Numbered from the stretch's first letter, positions 43,482 through 54,419 are shown. The stretch is DNA of 64,000 bases from Neoceratodus forsteri (GCA_016271365.2 CM028129.1:1009125501-1009189500), one strand, 5' to 3'. Numbers and translations: made by a program. The notes: generated from the letters alone by a model not told the origin.

Positions 43482-44512
43482 CTATCACACGGTATGGGGT
43501 CTCGCAAGAGGTAGTAGATGTTCTAGCGGCTGCTAGAAAACCGGCCACTCATGCCACATACGCCATGAAATGGCACAGATTTTGCCTCTGGGCTAAAGCA
43601 CGAGGACTTTCCCCAAGGGATTGTCCAGAAAAGTCAGTCCTGGACTACCTCCTGTGTCTCTTCCAGGCAGGCTTGGCCTACTCCTCTATTAAAGTACACC
43701 TTTGTGCCATCTGAGCCTATCACACACCTATAGGCAGACATCCCATAACTCAGCTGGACACAGCACGAGCATTCCTGAGAGGTGTTCTCCACCTTAGACC
43801 TCCGAGTAAGGATCCTGTTCCTCCATGGGATTTACCCTTTGTCCTGGAGCAGCTCATGCTGCCACCTTTTAAACCAGCCGCGGATTGTGAGCTACGTCTC
43901 CTAACACGGAAGACGTTATTTTTAGTTGCCGTTACTTCAGCCAGAAGGATTTCTGAACTTCACGCACTGATGTGCAAAGAACCTTATTTGGTTTTTCACC
44001 AGGACAGGGTGTCCCTAAGGACAAATCCAAAGTTTCTACCTAAGGTGGTCTCAGCTCTCACCCTCAATCAGGACATCGACTTACCAGTGTATTTTCCTAA
44101 ATACTCTATTAGAGGAGAGGCCCTGTTGCATACTCTAGATGTGCATAGGTGTCTAAGATACTACATGACCAGAACCAGGCACCACCATAAATCTGATCAG
44201 CTTTTCGTCTCCTTCGCCCATAGGATGATGGGAGCTCCGGTTTCTAAACAATCGCTGTCCAGGTGGCTCATCCATTGTATCATTTTCTGTTACCAGAAAC
44301 GTAACAAACCTTAACCGGGCGTGGTTAAGAGTCATTCCACAAGGGGGTTGGCTACCTCCTTTGCGGCCATGAAGAACATGTCCACTTCAGCCATCTGCGC
44401 AGCAGCTACTTGGAGCACCGTGCACACCTTTATCAGGTATTATAGCCTGGATGTTGCAACATGGCGAAGAGCTGGTTTTGGTCTAGTAGTCCTTCAGGGA
44501 CTCCTATCCTAG
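42155..44512 (+). pseudogene. DIRS-A3 tyrosine recombinase with overlapping leader frame, three stops
   Basis: The frame overlapping RT/RNase H is open from 42,155 to 43,714 except for one CGA-to-TGA stop at 43,067. Recombinase follows: ATHATYAMKWHRFCLWA, YSSIKVHLCAI, a stop at 43,712-43,714, then the catalytic half from 43,856. Catalytic residues are all present: Arg I in ARRISELHAL (about 43,940-43,970), SHSTRG (HxxR) near 44,333, and the nucleophile Tyr in RYYSLD near 44,437. A TAA at 44,312 lies just before the HxxR box. Only a few point changes separate this copy from an intact frame. Confidence 0.87.
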
Positions 44513-44600
44513 GCTTCAGTCCAACTCGCGATCTCTACCTAGCCTCCTCCCACCTGCGAGGGATTTCCTGTATTGCCTGGGAATCAGTCCTAATGGTGTA

Positions 44601-44695
44601 ACCTGCTGTAAGAGCTGTTTCTCGAAGTAAGATAGTACAGTTACGCAAGAATTTACCATAACAGTAGATCTTAGAGAACAGCTCTTGCAGCAGGT
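44601..44695 (+). repeat. DIRS-A3 internal complementary region
   Basis: Near-palindrome, ACCTGCTGTAAGAGCTGTT to AACAGCTCTTGCAGCAGGT, with GTACAGTTACGCAAGAATTT at the centre. Both halves match the complements of the A3 ends. Confidence 0.87.
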
Positions 44696-44840
44696 AGTTT
44701 CCCTCCCACCATCCCCTCTAGAGGTAAAGTTGTTCCGATATCTCTTTTCTAGGATTAGATGTTTCTAACACCGCTCTGAATACCTTTTGATGGCGGATCC
44801 TTAGTTTCCACTTCTGATGTCATCTAGCGGCCGGGAGTCT

Positions 44841-45066
44841 CCGGCGAGAGAACTGGGGATTCTGGGGGACCGCCCCCTTTTATATGATGCCTGACGTCAG
44901 GGGCGGGGCCAACGTCGGGTGGGCGATCCCCGCTGGATACTGCTAGCTAGAAAATTTTCATGGGGTCCTGGCGCCTGCCTGCTTCAGTCCTAATGGTGTA
45001 ACCTGCTGCAAGAGCTGTTCTCTAAGATCTACTACTGTTATGGTAAGTTCTTACATAACTGTACTT
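44841..45066 (+). repeat. DIRS-A3 right ITR with CRE and antisense TATA box
   Basis: Inverted copy of the left ITR. CTTTTATA at 44,877-44,884 is TATAAAAG on the - strand, and TGACGTCA at 44,892-44,899 is a perfect CRE palindrome just upstream of it in that orientation. The end is ACATAACTGTACTTT. Confidence 0.83.
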
Positions 45067-45260
45067 TATGTAGTAAGGTACCGTAACAGTAGATCTTCGA
45101 GAGAAGTTCCTTCAGTAAGCCATTGCATATAGGACTGGCGCCACCTGGCGTCGGGCCGCACGGCAGACTTTTCTAGCAGTCCCTGACGGGGGACTGCCCA
45201 CCTGACGTCACGTGACCAACATCAGCATGGCCATATATAGTGGGTGGTCCCCCACGCCCA
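45067..45260 (-). repeat. DIRS-C right ITR, with CRE/E-box and TATA motifs
   Basis: Inverted relative to 51,115-51,287. It holds TGACGTCA (45,203-45,210) overlapping CACGTG (45,209-45,214) and a TATATATAG box (45,233-45,240) on +, a promoter that would read antisense to the element. The outer end has GTACCGTAACAGTAGATCTT, shared with family A termini. Confidence 0.82.
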
Positions 45261-45369
45261 CCCTCCAGTTCTCCTGCCAAATCCAGGAAGAGGCCTTGAC
45301 AGCAGGAGCAAACAGGATTTGGAGTCCCCTTAAGAAACAAAATGAGGGGAAGGAAGGAGGGAAAAATAT

Positions 45370-45470
45370 GACCTACTGAAGGAACCTCTCTCGAAGATCT
45401 ACTGTTACGGTACGTTCCTACGTAACTGTACTCTTACTTCGAGAGGGTTCTTTCAGTAGGTCATTACATG
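45370..45470 (-). repeat. DIRS-C internal complementary region
   Basis: Near-palindrome with arms GACCTACTGAAGGAACCTCT and GGGTTCTTTCAGTAGGTC around TACGGTACGTTCCTACGTAA. Both halves are complementary to the two ends of the element. Confidence 0.85.
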
Positions 45471-45570
45471 TAGGACGAGTTCCAAGCAATCCCTCCAAAG
45501 AGAGACCGAGAGAAACCGGGGAGGAGGAGAAATAGCTCCAACAGAAACTGGGGATCAGTGTGGATCCAGC

Positions 45571-46671
45571 CTAGGACAGAAGGCCCTGCAAGACAGCTAG
45601 GCTGAAGCCAGCTCTCCGCCTAGAAGCAATGTCCAGACTGTAGTGTTTGGTAAAGGTATGGCCAGAACGCCAAGTGGCTGTGTCACAGATATCGGCAACA
45701 GAGACGTTTTGCAAGAAGGCAGCGGAAGCAGCCATGCCCCTAGTAGAATGACCTCTGATGGGACCCAGCAGAGGTTTTTCATACTTTTGGTAACAATACC
45801 CGAATGCAGTTGCCAAGCCATTTGGAAAGGCACTGCTTGGAAACCGGTTTGCCCTTAGACCTGGGGCAAAAGAAACAAAAAGCTGATTGCAGCTACGGAA
45901 ATCCTTGGTCTGGTGTGTGTAGCACCGAAGTATCCAATGGACGTCCATGGTGTGCAGGAGTGCCTCACCTCTATTGGTGGGGGACAGAAAATAAACAGGA
46001 AGCTCCACTGCTTGGCTCAGTGTGGCTTCTGACACCACCTCGGGAAGAAACTTAGGATTTGTCCTGAGGACCGCCCGGTCCTTGTGGAAAATAAGATAAG
46101 GCTCTTTGCAAACCAGAGCGTGAAGCTCCGAAATCCTTTGGGCTGAAGTAATGGCAACCAAAAATAACGTCTTCCAGGAAAGAATGTGTAAATCACAGCT
46201 CATGGCCAGTTCAAATGGGGGAAGGGTGCGCTTTTCCAACACAAAGTTCAAATCCCAAGGTGGAGTTGGGCTGCAGATGGGGGGTGGGTTCAGATGGAGT
46301 ATCCCTTTCAGAAAGGTTTTTGAGACTTCTAACTGAGCCACGGGTTTACCATCCACCAGCTCGTGGTGCACCGAAATTGCGGAAAGGTGGACCTTTAAGG
46401 AGGAATATGACAGACCAGAATCTGACAGATGGAGGAGGTATTCCATGATTTGAGGGGCAGAACAAGAAAAGGGGTTCCAATTCTTGGAGGTCGCCCAGAT
46501 GGAAAACCGTTTCCACTTCATAGTGTAAGTGGAATGAGTAGAGGGTTTTCTAGCCTCAGTAAGGACTTGAGCAACCCGGGAGGAGACCCCGAAGCGAGAA
46601 ATTGTTATGTCTGCAGGAGCCATGCATGAAGATTCAGTGTCCTGAGCCCCGGATGTACTAGACGACCTCAA
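45571..46671 (-). CDS. DIRS-C tyrosine recombinase, open 366-residue frame
   Basis: One uninterrupted frame covers the whole recombinase. The core-binding domain spans about residues 20-140 (STHSTYTMKWKRFSIW; YSSLKVHLSAISVHH). The catalytic domain has Arg I in TSAQRISELHAL (about residue 190), HxxR in GHSTRGMAAS (about 315), His in SGHTFTKHY and the nucleophile Tyr in KHYSLD (about 345). All catalytic residues seen in the family are present. The chosen ATG at 46,671 is the first in the open stretch; in sister copies the frame extends upstream over RNase H, so the true start may differ. It would integrate the circular DIRS DNA. It lies 3' of RT/RNase H and just before the ICR. Gag and RT of this copy are damaged, so it could act only in trans. 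Confidence 0.85.
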   Translation of the reverse strand: MRSSSTSGAQDTESSCMAPADITISRFGVSSRVAQVLTEARKPSTHSTYTMKWKRFSIWATSKNWNPFSCSAPQIMEYLLHLSDSGLSYSSLKVHLSAISVHHELVDGKPVAQLEVSKTFLKGILHLNPPPICSPTPPWDLNFVLEKRTLPPFELAMSCDLHILSWKTLFLVAITSAQRISELHALVCKEPYLIFHKDRAVLRTNPKFLPEVVSEATLSQAVELPVYFLSPTNRGEALLHTMDVHWILRCYTHQTKDFRSCNQLFVSFAPGLRANRFPSSAFPNGLATAFGYCYQKYEKPLLGPIRGHSTRGMAASAAFLQNVSVADICDTATWRSGHTFTKHYSLDIASRRRAGFSLAVLQGLLS

Positions 46672-48480
46672 TCCAGGGTCAAGAGGTCATGGGTCACTGG
46701 AAGTGGAACCAGTAGTTCCCTGGATAGCTGTTGCAACAGCGGAAACCAAATTTGTCTTGGGCAGAGAGGGGCAATGAGAATCATCCTCACCTTCTCTATC
46801 TGGAGATTGAGAAGGAACCTGTGGAGAATGGGAAGGCGTACACAAATTTCCCTGTCCAGGAGAGAGAGAGAGCACGTCGTGCCAGAACACACCATGCCCT
46901 GGAACAAGCGAGCAAAACCTAGGAAGTTCTGCATTGTATTGGGAGGCGAAAAGGTCAGTTTCCAGACACACCCATTTTAGGAAGAGGGAGAGTCTGCCAC
47001 TTCCTGAAGTAGTTGAGTTAGGGTCTGAGACCTGCTGAGACTGTCCGCCAGAACATTTAGAACATGTGGAACGTGCACGGCCACAAGAGCCAGATTGTAC
47101 TGGACCACCCAGTTCCACACCCGCATCACCTCCTTGCATAGGAGGGTATAATCGGGTTCCTCCTTGTTTGTTGAAGTACCAGACTACTGACATATTGTCC
47201 ATTTGGACCAGCAGTGATCCTTTGGGAAGGAGGGTCTGGAAGGCGTACAAGACCGCTCTCATCTCCAGAACGTTGATGTGCAAGGGTGTGTCTAAGCTGG
47301 ACCACAGACCTTGATGCTCTCCCAGATGCGCTCCCCATCCCATGTTGGAAGCGTCCATAGTTAGGGATACCAGAGGAGCAGGGCTCCTGAAGGGGAGACC
47401 TAATGAAAGGTTGCAGGGGTTCCTCCACCAAAGCAGTTCTTTTTGAACCGCTGCAGAGACCAGTACCGGATGGTCCAGGTTGTCCAGGAGTTTGACCCAC
47501 TACATGCGCAAGGACCACTGAGTAACTCTCATGTGAAGCCTCACCAAGGGAATAGCAGTGATGGAGATCGCCATCAGGCTGAGAAGGAGGAGGATCTCCC
47601 TGGCCGGGATGGTCCTGGAGGAAGCTACTCATGAAGCCTGATGGATCAGGGTCTCCACCCTGTCTGGAGAAAGGAAAGCTCTGCATTGGACTGTATCCAA
47701 GACTGCCCCAATGAACTGTAGTCTCTGGGACGGGATCATGGATGACTTGGGAATACTGGTAGTGATCCCTAGTCTGCCAAAGAGGTCCAAGGTGAAAGAG
47801 AGAGCATCCAGTAAAGAATCCCTGGATGGGGCAGAGATCAGCCAGTTGCCCAGGTAAGGGAAAACCGCAGTACCCTGGCAGCGTAAGAAAGCTGCCACCA
47901 GGCACCTGGTGAAAACCCAGGGTGCCGAGGACAGACCAAAAGGGAGTGCCTAAAATTGGAACCGCAGGAAATGGCGGTGGCTGGGGAAGATCGGGATGTG
48001 CAGGTAAGCATTCTGCATGTCCAGAGCGCACAACCAACAATCTTCCAGAAGGAGTGGAAGGAGACTCTGGAGCGTCAGCATCCAAAACTTTTTGTACTTG
48101 ACAAACTGATTGAGGTTACTTAAGTAGAGAATGGATCTGAAGTCACCCGTCTTTTTTGGAACCGGGAAAAAATGGGAGCAAAACCCCCTGCCCCTTTGGA
48201 GGGGAACGCGCTCTATTGCTTCCTTGAGCAGGAGGTTGTGAACTTCTCAGACAAGAAGAGCCTGATACCTGGAGTAGGAAGACCTTTTTGGCGGAGATTC
48301 TGGAGGAAGCTCCAGAAACTCGAAGGGCGGCTGACTGACTAGTTGCAGGACCCATGTGTCCGAGGTTATTGCCTTCCATTCCTGTGTGTGGCGGGCAAAC
48401 CTCCCCCCATCTGCTCCTCGTCAAGAGACTGAGGAGGGAGTGGGGATAGTGAGTCAGGAAGTGGCAGGACATTCAGGGGG
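46668..48480 (-). pseudogene. DIRS-C reverse transcriptase / RNase H, broken
   Basis: On the - strand RT appears from about 48,480 (FFPGSKKDG near 48,145) through pieces to 47,629. The active-site box reads FPYLGNWLIS (YLGN instead of YLDD) in 47,629-47,898. RNase H (MDASNMGWGAHLGEHQGLW at 47,300-47,358; VQMDNMSVVWYFNKQGGT) and the extension (DLFASQYNAELPRFCSL, about 46,900-46,960; IAPLCPRQIWFPLL) follow to 46,668. Several frameshifts are present. The other frame over this region is open for 319 codons (47,126-48,085). Confidence 0.8.
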
Positions 48481-48599
48481 AGGGCTCCCTCTGCGTCACT
48501 GATTCTTGGAGGCCGGAGGAATGGCGGAACCCGTGGCCTTGCATTTGCCCTGGTGGCGAGCCGGGGCCTGCTTCCTCTGCCTCCAGGTCCTCTTCCGAA

Positions 48600-51000
48600 A
48601 GGGCTGCTGCTGCTAAGTGCCCGATTGGTACATGGACCTCACTGATCTGAGGGCGAGGCCTCTGTCCTGGAGATCAGTGTCGTCTTTGGTGTCCCCACCA
48701 AAAAGTACCAAGCCCCGGAAGGGGGCATCTTGAATCACCAACTGTACCTCATTGGCGAGGCCAGAGAGGCAAAGCCAGTTGCTGAGGTGTGAGCTACAGA
48801 GTCAACGGAGTAGTATGTAGCCCACAAGGTGTGCCTACATAAGCGAGAGGCAAAGGTCCTTGGCAAGCTCATCTTTGAGACTCGAGGGTTCCATAGCTTG
48901 AACCCGAGCCTTTAACCTGGTGAGGGTAGCCTTTTGATGGTACACCACATGGGCTACATAGTTGAGGGATCTGAGTGCGTATGTGGCCAAGGCATACACC
49001 TTTTTAACGAACTGGTCCATCTGCCTCGACTCCTTGTCCGGAAGAGAGGTGCGCTCATGTGCTTTGGTGCAGCGGAGTGGTCATAAGCAGCTGAGATGAC
49101 AACAGAATCCACCTTAGGATGCGTCTTTAGAAATGGAGAGTCCTTTGGCACCCGGTAAATCCTGTCTACCCTCTTGGGGACAGCTGGGAGGGAATGAGGC
49201 ATCTGCCAGACCATAGAGGTGAGGTACGATCCAGGGAGGAATGTTGACCGAACACAGAGACTCTAGGTCCAGGTGTTCAGCTAGTGTCTGTCTCATAGGG
49301 TCTTGTTCCTCCAACTCACAGTTGAAGAAATCCTTCATGGACCTCTGAAGATCTGAGAAGGCAGGGTCGTCTGGGAGAGGACTTGGTGATACCTTGCCTG
49401 ACGGACCCTCTGGCTCCTCCAGGGCATCCTCTGCTGACTCGGCACTCTCATCATCATCATCTGCCCCTTCATCAGGAAGGTGATGGATGTCGGGAAGGGT
49501 AATGTCCTGACAAGCCGCCCTCGAGACATATACTGTAGACAGAGAAGACCTTCTCGGGGACGCAGACCTAGGAGACTGTGGAAGAGGGAGTCTTGTCTCC
49601 AGGTCTGAAACCAACTCTGAGCGCGCCCTCTGCCACCAAGACTGGATGAGAGTCTTAAAATCTGGCGTAGGCAGAGGAGGAGGTATAACCAGTGGGGTCG
49701 GGTAATGGTAACCCTGGTATCCCTGGTAGTGATGGTGGGGGTTATAGGCAGGGTAGTACTGCCCAAAAGAACTCCAGTCAGGAGGATGACCAGTCGGGAA
49801 ATGGTCCCCAGGATACCCAAAAGGGTAATGTGGGACAGTCTGGGGTCTTGTGTAAATACCCATTGTCAGATCAGACGGAGGGGGTACCCACGTCGGACCC
49901 GCTGTGGTATAAATCAGTAGGGGGTCCGGTGTTGGGATAGCCAACATCAGAGGGGCCGACGGGACCGGTACCACCCGATCTGATGCCAGAAGGGGGGCTG
50001 GCATCAGGGCTGGACAAAGGGGGCCCGACGATGGGACCGGGTCTGGCGCCAGAGCTAAAGGCTGGACAGACCACTGGGTCCCAGTGTCGGAATAGTCTTC
50101 GCTGGATCCAACAGTGGGATCAGGGCCGGGAAAATTGTTGGTTCCGAAGGGATCCCACCAGAAGGAGGAGGAGGGGCCTCCGCTAGAAGGCCAGACGGCT
50201 GAGGAGGAGCCTCTTTCTCTGTGACCCCGTCAGGAGAGCGAGGGACGGACCCCGAGGAATCGACGTTGTCGAGGGGTTCCATGCTGTCTTCACCTGAGGT
50301 ACCTGCCTGTGAAGGGGAAGGTAAATGCAAAGGTTGAGGGGGGAAAGGGGCCTTCTCCCTCTGGTTCTGTCAGCTGGGGGAGGCACCGCTAGGCCCTGAC
50401 AGGAGAACCGCACCTGAGCAGCCGTCGGAGCCGGGCAGGCGGGAGAGGGGCCCCAAGCCAGCATCAACTGGTGCCAGGCATGTCCCCGAAGGCTGGGGAA
50501 CCATCTTACTGGCAGCTGTGTGGTCCCCAGAGGAGCCGGTGGCCGGCTTAGTGGCCATAGTGATGCGGTAGTCAGTGATGGTCAACGATTGACTGACCCG
50601 CTGAAGTTTTACCAGACTTGCCATCTGAAGGCTTCTTTGGTGGTGGCTGGGCCTTGCTCATCGAGAGCTGTGAGGTCTCATCTGCGGAGCGTTCCCGCTC
50701 CTGAGATTTCTCCTTATGGTGTTTCTTTGAAGGAGAAGCTTTCTCAGAAGAGGACTCTCTAATGCGGTCCATTTGCTTTTCTAGGGAAGCTAAGCGGACC
50801 TTTAAGAGGTGGGCCTCCAAAGCCTGCTGTCTCTGCTTTTTGGTGGCCTGGTTGAAGGTTTGGCACTCAGAGCAGGAGGAAACAGAGTGGTCTGAGCCCA
50901 AACAGATCACGCACTTTAGATGACCGTCCTTATGAGGGATCTGCGTGCCATAGGACGAGCACCTTCTTGGATGAAGACATCAAGTAGTAGGAATAACGAT
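48600..51000 (-). pseudogene. DIRS-C gag, frameshifted
   Basis: The zinc module is near 50,850-50,930 on the - strand (HKDGHLKC, VICLGSDHSVSSCSEC), followed by Lys/Ser-rich sequence (KHHKEKSQERERSADE). Frame changes follow through 50,600-50,000. The longest open piece (49,114-50,004, 296 codons) carries a Tyr/Pro/His-rich segment (YPAYNPHHHYQGYQGYHYP), FKTLIQSWWQRARSELV, and an acidic run DEGADDDDESAE. The helical core continues (49,214-48,835; FVKKVYALATYALRSLNYVA) to about 48,600 (RSVRSMYQSGT). Order and motifs equal family A gag. Confidence 0.8.
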
Positions 51001-51114
51001 AATAATGATTGGGCAAAGGAAAATCCGACACAAGAACTCACCCCGGCGATACGCTGTATGGAAGTCTGCAATGTGACTGACACGAGGGTGACCAGCGGGG
51101 AAAGAGAACTGGAG

Positions 51115-51287
51115 AACTTGGCGTGGGGACCGCCCACTATATACGGCCATGCTGACGTTGATCACTTGACGTCGGGTGGGCGGTCCCCATCAGCGATTGC
51201 TAGAAAAGTCTGCCATGCAGCCCGACGCCAGGTGGCGCCAGTCCTATATGTAATGACCTACTGAAGAAACCCTCTCGAAGTAAGATT
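51115..51287 (-). repeat. DIRS-C left ITR and sense promoter region
   Basis: Inverted copy of 45,067-45,260. The complement of CTATATACGGCC (51,137-51,148) gives a GTATATAG TATA-type box facing gag. The outer end has ACCTACTGAAGAAACCCTCT and AAGTAAG. Confidence 0.8.
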
Positions 51288-51527
51288 TACTTTTATTAGA
51301 CTAATGATACATTAAGGCTTAATTTTTCATTAACCTGTTAAAGGTATCAATTATCCTTACTCAGCAAAAGGGCAGTCTTTTTGTTTCTCTCCTGCTTTTG
51401 TGTGGACTAACATGGCACAAACCTACCTTGATCTAAAATAATAAATAAGCACAACTAAGAACAGTAGGCAAGCTAGAGATAATGAGTTTTCAGAGCTCCC
51501 TTGAAGGCATCCACTGTGAGTGCTTAC
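51288..51527. other. Noncoding AT-rich interval
   Basis: No repeat or coding sequence recognised. It flanks the DIRS-C left end and precedes the tandem units. Confidence 0.4.
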
Positions 51528-52810
51528 AAAGCACATTTTCTTGACCTGGAAGGACACTACTTCTTTATTCAGCTGTGAGCTGTGTGAGAAATTCTATATT
51601 GCACTTGATATCTGCAACAAACGTGCACTTTTGCTTAATTCTGTGGGAGGTGAAACTAACTACCCTTGGTAATTGCTTTTATTCCATATTTATTTAGTGT
51701 TTAACCAAGAAGGGGCTTGCAAACTCTGTTTATCTTGTTAGTAACTTCGAAGGATTTAAATACTGCATTTGGGTAGATCTTTGGGTAGCTAGATTGTCTG
51801 CTAGGATTTTCTGACAGTTAAACTATTTTAAATAACTACAGGTGGCTGAGGAGTTGAAAAAGGAGCTTGCAAACTCTGCTTATCTTGGAAGTAACTTCAC
51901 AAGTGTTGGAATACTGCATTTTGGTTGTCCCTTGGGGGTAGCTGGATTGACTACTAAGATTTTGGGACAGAAACTATTTTTAAATAATTTACTGGTGCGT
52001 AGGAGTTTGTGATAGTTGAACTATTTTTAAATAAGTTACTGTGGTTAAGGAGTTGTCATAGCAAAACCTGCAGTGTGAATTGAAACACAGACAGCCTTAG
52101 GTGCAGGACATTGTTTTCAGACCAAAAAGTGTTGTATTGGAACAGGAAGGGCTGCATCATAACCATTGTCAACAAACTGCCCTGGGTGGAGATATCCAGA
52201 CTAGATCAGATTACTATAAGTTACTGGAGGCTGCAATTTTTAGAGACACAAAGCACATTTTCTTGACCTGGAAGGACACTACTTCTTTATTCAACTGTGA
52301 GCTGTGTGAGAAATTCTATATTGCACTTGATATCTGCAACAAATGTGCACCTTTGCTTAATTCTGTGGGAGGTGAAACTAACTACCCTTGGTAATTGCTT
52401 TTTATTCACATATTTATTTAGTGTTTAACCAAGAAGGGGCTTGCAAACTCTGTTTATCTTGTTAGTGACTTCAGAAGGATTTAAATACTGCATTTGGGTA
52501 GATCCTTGGAGGTAGCTAGATTGTCTACTAGGATTTTCTGACAGTTAAACTATTTTTAAATAACTTACAGGTGGCTGAGGAGTTGAAAAAGGAGCTTGCA
52601 AACTCTGCTTATCTTGGGAGTAACTTCACAAGTGTTGGAATACTGCATTTTGGTTGTCCCTTGGGGGTAGCTGGATGGACTACTAGGATTTTGGGACAGA
52701 AACTATTTTTAAATAATTTACTGGTGTGTAGGAGTTTGTGATAGTTAAACTATTTTTAAATAAGTTACTGTGGTTAAGGAGTTGTCATAGCAAAACCTGC
52801 ATTGTGAAAC
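51528..52810 (+). repeat. Tandem units, 722-bp period, upstream of CR1-III
   Basis: The block starting AAAGCACATTTTCTTGACCT at 51,528 recurs at 52,250 with about 550 bp of close similarity, to about 52,080 and 52,810. Inside each block, a shorter unit beginning GGGGCTTGCAAACTCTGTTT / GGAGCTTGCAAACTCTGCTT recurs about 150 bp later. Each block encodes a short peptide ending CELCEKFYIALDICNKC (second copy) or with the last Cys changed to Arg (first copy). In the second unit this is part of a 97-codon frame (52,101-52,394). The position suggests promoter-bearing 5' UTR monomers of the LINE downstream, but this is inference. Confidence 0.7.
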
Positions 52811-53330
52811 AGGAAAAGACGGTCTTTCAAGCAACAGAGGGAGGTGGATCTAGGTTTACATTTGTTTGTTAGTTACAATTCTTAAGATTTTCAGTGCAGG
52901 AAGAGTTTAAAGCACAGCTGACTTATTTTGGGGCTGACAGCTTTCAGAGCACAAACCACCAGGTCTGTTTAGGGGCTGGGGAGGTTTACCTGTGTCTGAC
53001 TTGGATGTGTGGATTTTTCTCTGTTTGATTAGCAGGGTATTTTCTCTGTCAAATTGTTGGGTAGGGCATCTTGCTGACAGGAAGGCACTCATGCATGCGG
53101 TGGGTCAGAGCTTTTAGCTGATTGTTTTGTGAGGGCACAGTTTAGGCCCAACCCTTCCCACCCACCCCTGGAAATAGTTCCTTTATACCTGGGGTTCTGA
53201 CATCATTTCCTCAAAGTGCAAGGTGCATATCACTGTCATATCCTCTCTAGCACACTGCACTGACAATATACGTATACACATTGTATAATATATATACAGT
53301 ATATATATATTTCTATATAACAAACCAATC

Positions 53331-53331
53331 T

Positions 53332-53358
<27 letters not shown>
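53331..53358 (+). repeat. (CA)n microsatellite
   Basis: About 14 CA units preceded by a TATA-rich run (53,285-53,320), directly before CR1-III ORF1. Confidence 0.9.
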
Positions 53359-53363
<5 letters not shown>

Positions 53364-53366
53364 AAA

Positions 53367-54323
53367 ATGTGGGGAGTAGTGCAATGTAATGGCTGTGGGG
53401 CAGCAGTCTTCCGGGAGTCTTTCTGGAGGCTGAGATGCTGCCCTATTTGCAGACAACTCTCTGCCCTGAGGGAGGAAGTTGCCCGTCTTCAGGCCACTCT
53501 GAACAGTAGTAAGGGACTCTTCTCCCAGGCCACAATGGACGGTAGGAAGGAAACCTCCCCCATCCAGGGAGCACCAGCGCCACCACCACTACCTCAGAGG
53601 TTGCGAAGAAAGCACAGCAGTTGGACCACAGTGGGCTCAGGGAGGGTGAGGATGGTGGAACAGAGGCACACACAGTCAGTTGTTCCACGCCACAATCCAT
53701 ACACCATTCTGGGGGAGCATAGCTCCCCTATGGATGCACCCGCAGAGGAGACTAAGGAGGCTGAGGATAACTGTCACAAGGGAGGCCCACAGGAAGGAGG
53801 CAGAGGACACCACAAGGAAAGGAAGCAGCTCCTGGTGGGGGACTTAATTATTAGGAGGATAGAACTCGGGGGTGCAGGGAAAACTGAAGTAAGGTGCCTG
53901 CCTTGTGCCATGGCTTGAGAGACAGGAGCGCATCCTCGGGATCACAAGAACAGCTGCAGGGAGTCTGAGCTGGACATCATTGTCCACCTAGGGACAAATG
54001 ACTTGGCTCATCATGAGATTAGAGCAGTGCAGAAGGACTTTGTGGAATTGGGGAGGGGCCTACGACAAGTAGCACACACAATATCCTTCTCTGAGGTGCT
54101 GCCTGTCAATGGCATGAGTGAGGCGAGGGTACTTTGCACCATGCAGTTTAATGAATGGTTGGAAAAATGGTGTGGAGCACAGGGGTTTGGCTTCATTGGG
54201 GACTGGGGTTCCACCTGGAGGGACACCAGCCTATACTGGCAGGATGGTCTGCATCTGTCCAGGAAGGGAACAAGTCTTTTGAGCATTCGGTTTAAATGCT
54301 TCATTGGCAAGCTTTTAAACTAG
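53367..54323 (+). pseudogene. CR1-III ORF1 (zinc motif and esterase), frameshifted
   Basis: The first frame (53,367-53,918, 183 codons) has VQCNGCGAAVFRESFWRLRC and CPICRQ, a Cys pair arrangement typical of CR1 ORF1, then a short coiled segment (LSALREEVARLQATL) and LLVGDLIIRRIEL, the start of the SGNH-type esterase (normally GDS). The frame stops at 53,916-53,918. The rest of the esterase, with IVHLGTNDLAHHE across the shift near 53,980, WRDTSLYWQDGLHLSRKG (catalytic Asp/His box DGLH) and a final segment, ends at 54,323. ORF1 esterase may aid membrane or RNP interactions in CR1 biology, and its role is not well established. Confidence 0.78.
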
Positions 54324-54419
54324 TCAAGGGGGGAGGCACTGATAAGCAGCAGGAAAATCCCAGCCTCTCCCTACAAAAAAGGGTACTAAATGAGAAAAAG
54401 ACTGAGGTAGAAAGGTCAG

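Larger units (their letters stand above)
38514..45066 (+). mobile_element. DIRS retrotransposon, family A, copy A3, both ends present
   Basis: The only A copy with both ITRs in the window: left 38,514-38,705, right 44,841-45,066, with an ICR at 44,601-44,695. Excluding the SINE at 41,194-41,746 it is about 6.0 kb. Gag, RT/RNase H and recombinase are in order, each with a few stops or shifts. The right end abuts DIRS-C tail to tail. No target duplication is visible, as expected for YR elements. Confidence 0.92.
45067..51287 (-). mobile_element. DIRS retrotransposon, family C, full length, antisense to A copies
   Basis: Complete 6.2-kb element on the - strand: left ITR 51,115-51,287, gag, RT/RNase H, recombinase, ICR (45,370-45,470) and right ITR 45,067-45,260. 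The ITRs are about 170-190 bp, share ACTGGCGCCACCTGGCGTCG, and carry TATA-type boxes. Proteins are clearly related to A but diverged, and the element has its own termini. It sits tail to tail with A3. Confidence 0.9.

Noticed and set aside
51528..52810. CRISPR array or satellite
   Set aside because: Only two large units with internal duplication; no short regular repeats with unique spacers, and the genome is vertebrate.
53285..53358. TATA-rich run as CR1-III core promoter
   Set aside because: It is simple-sequence DNA next to (CA)n; CR1 promoters are generally internal and nothing else supports it.
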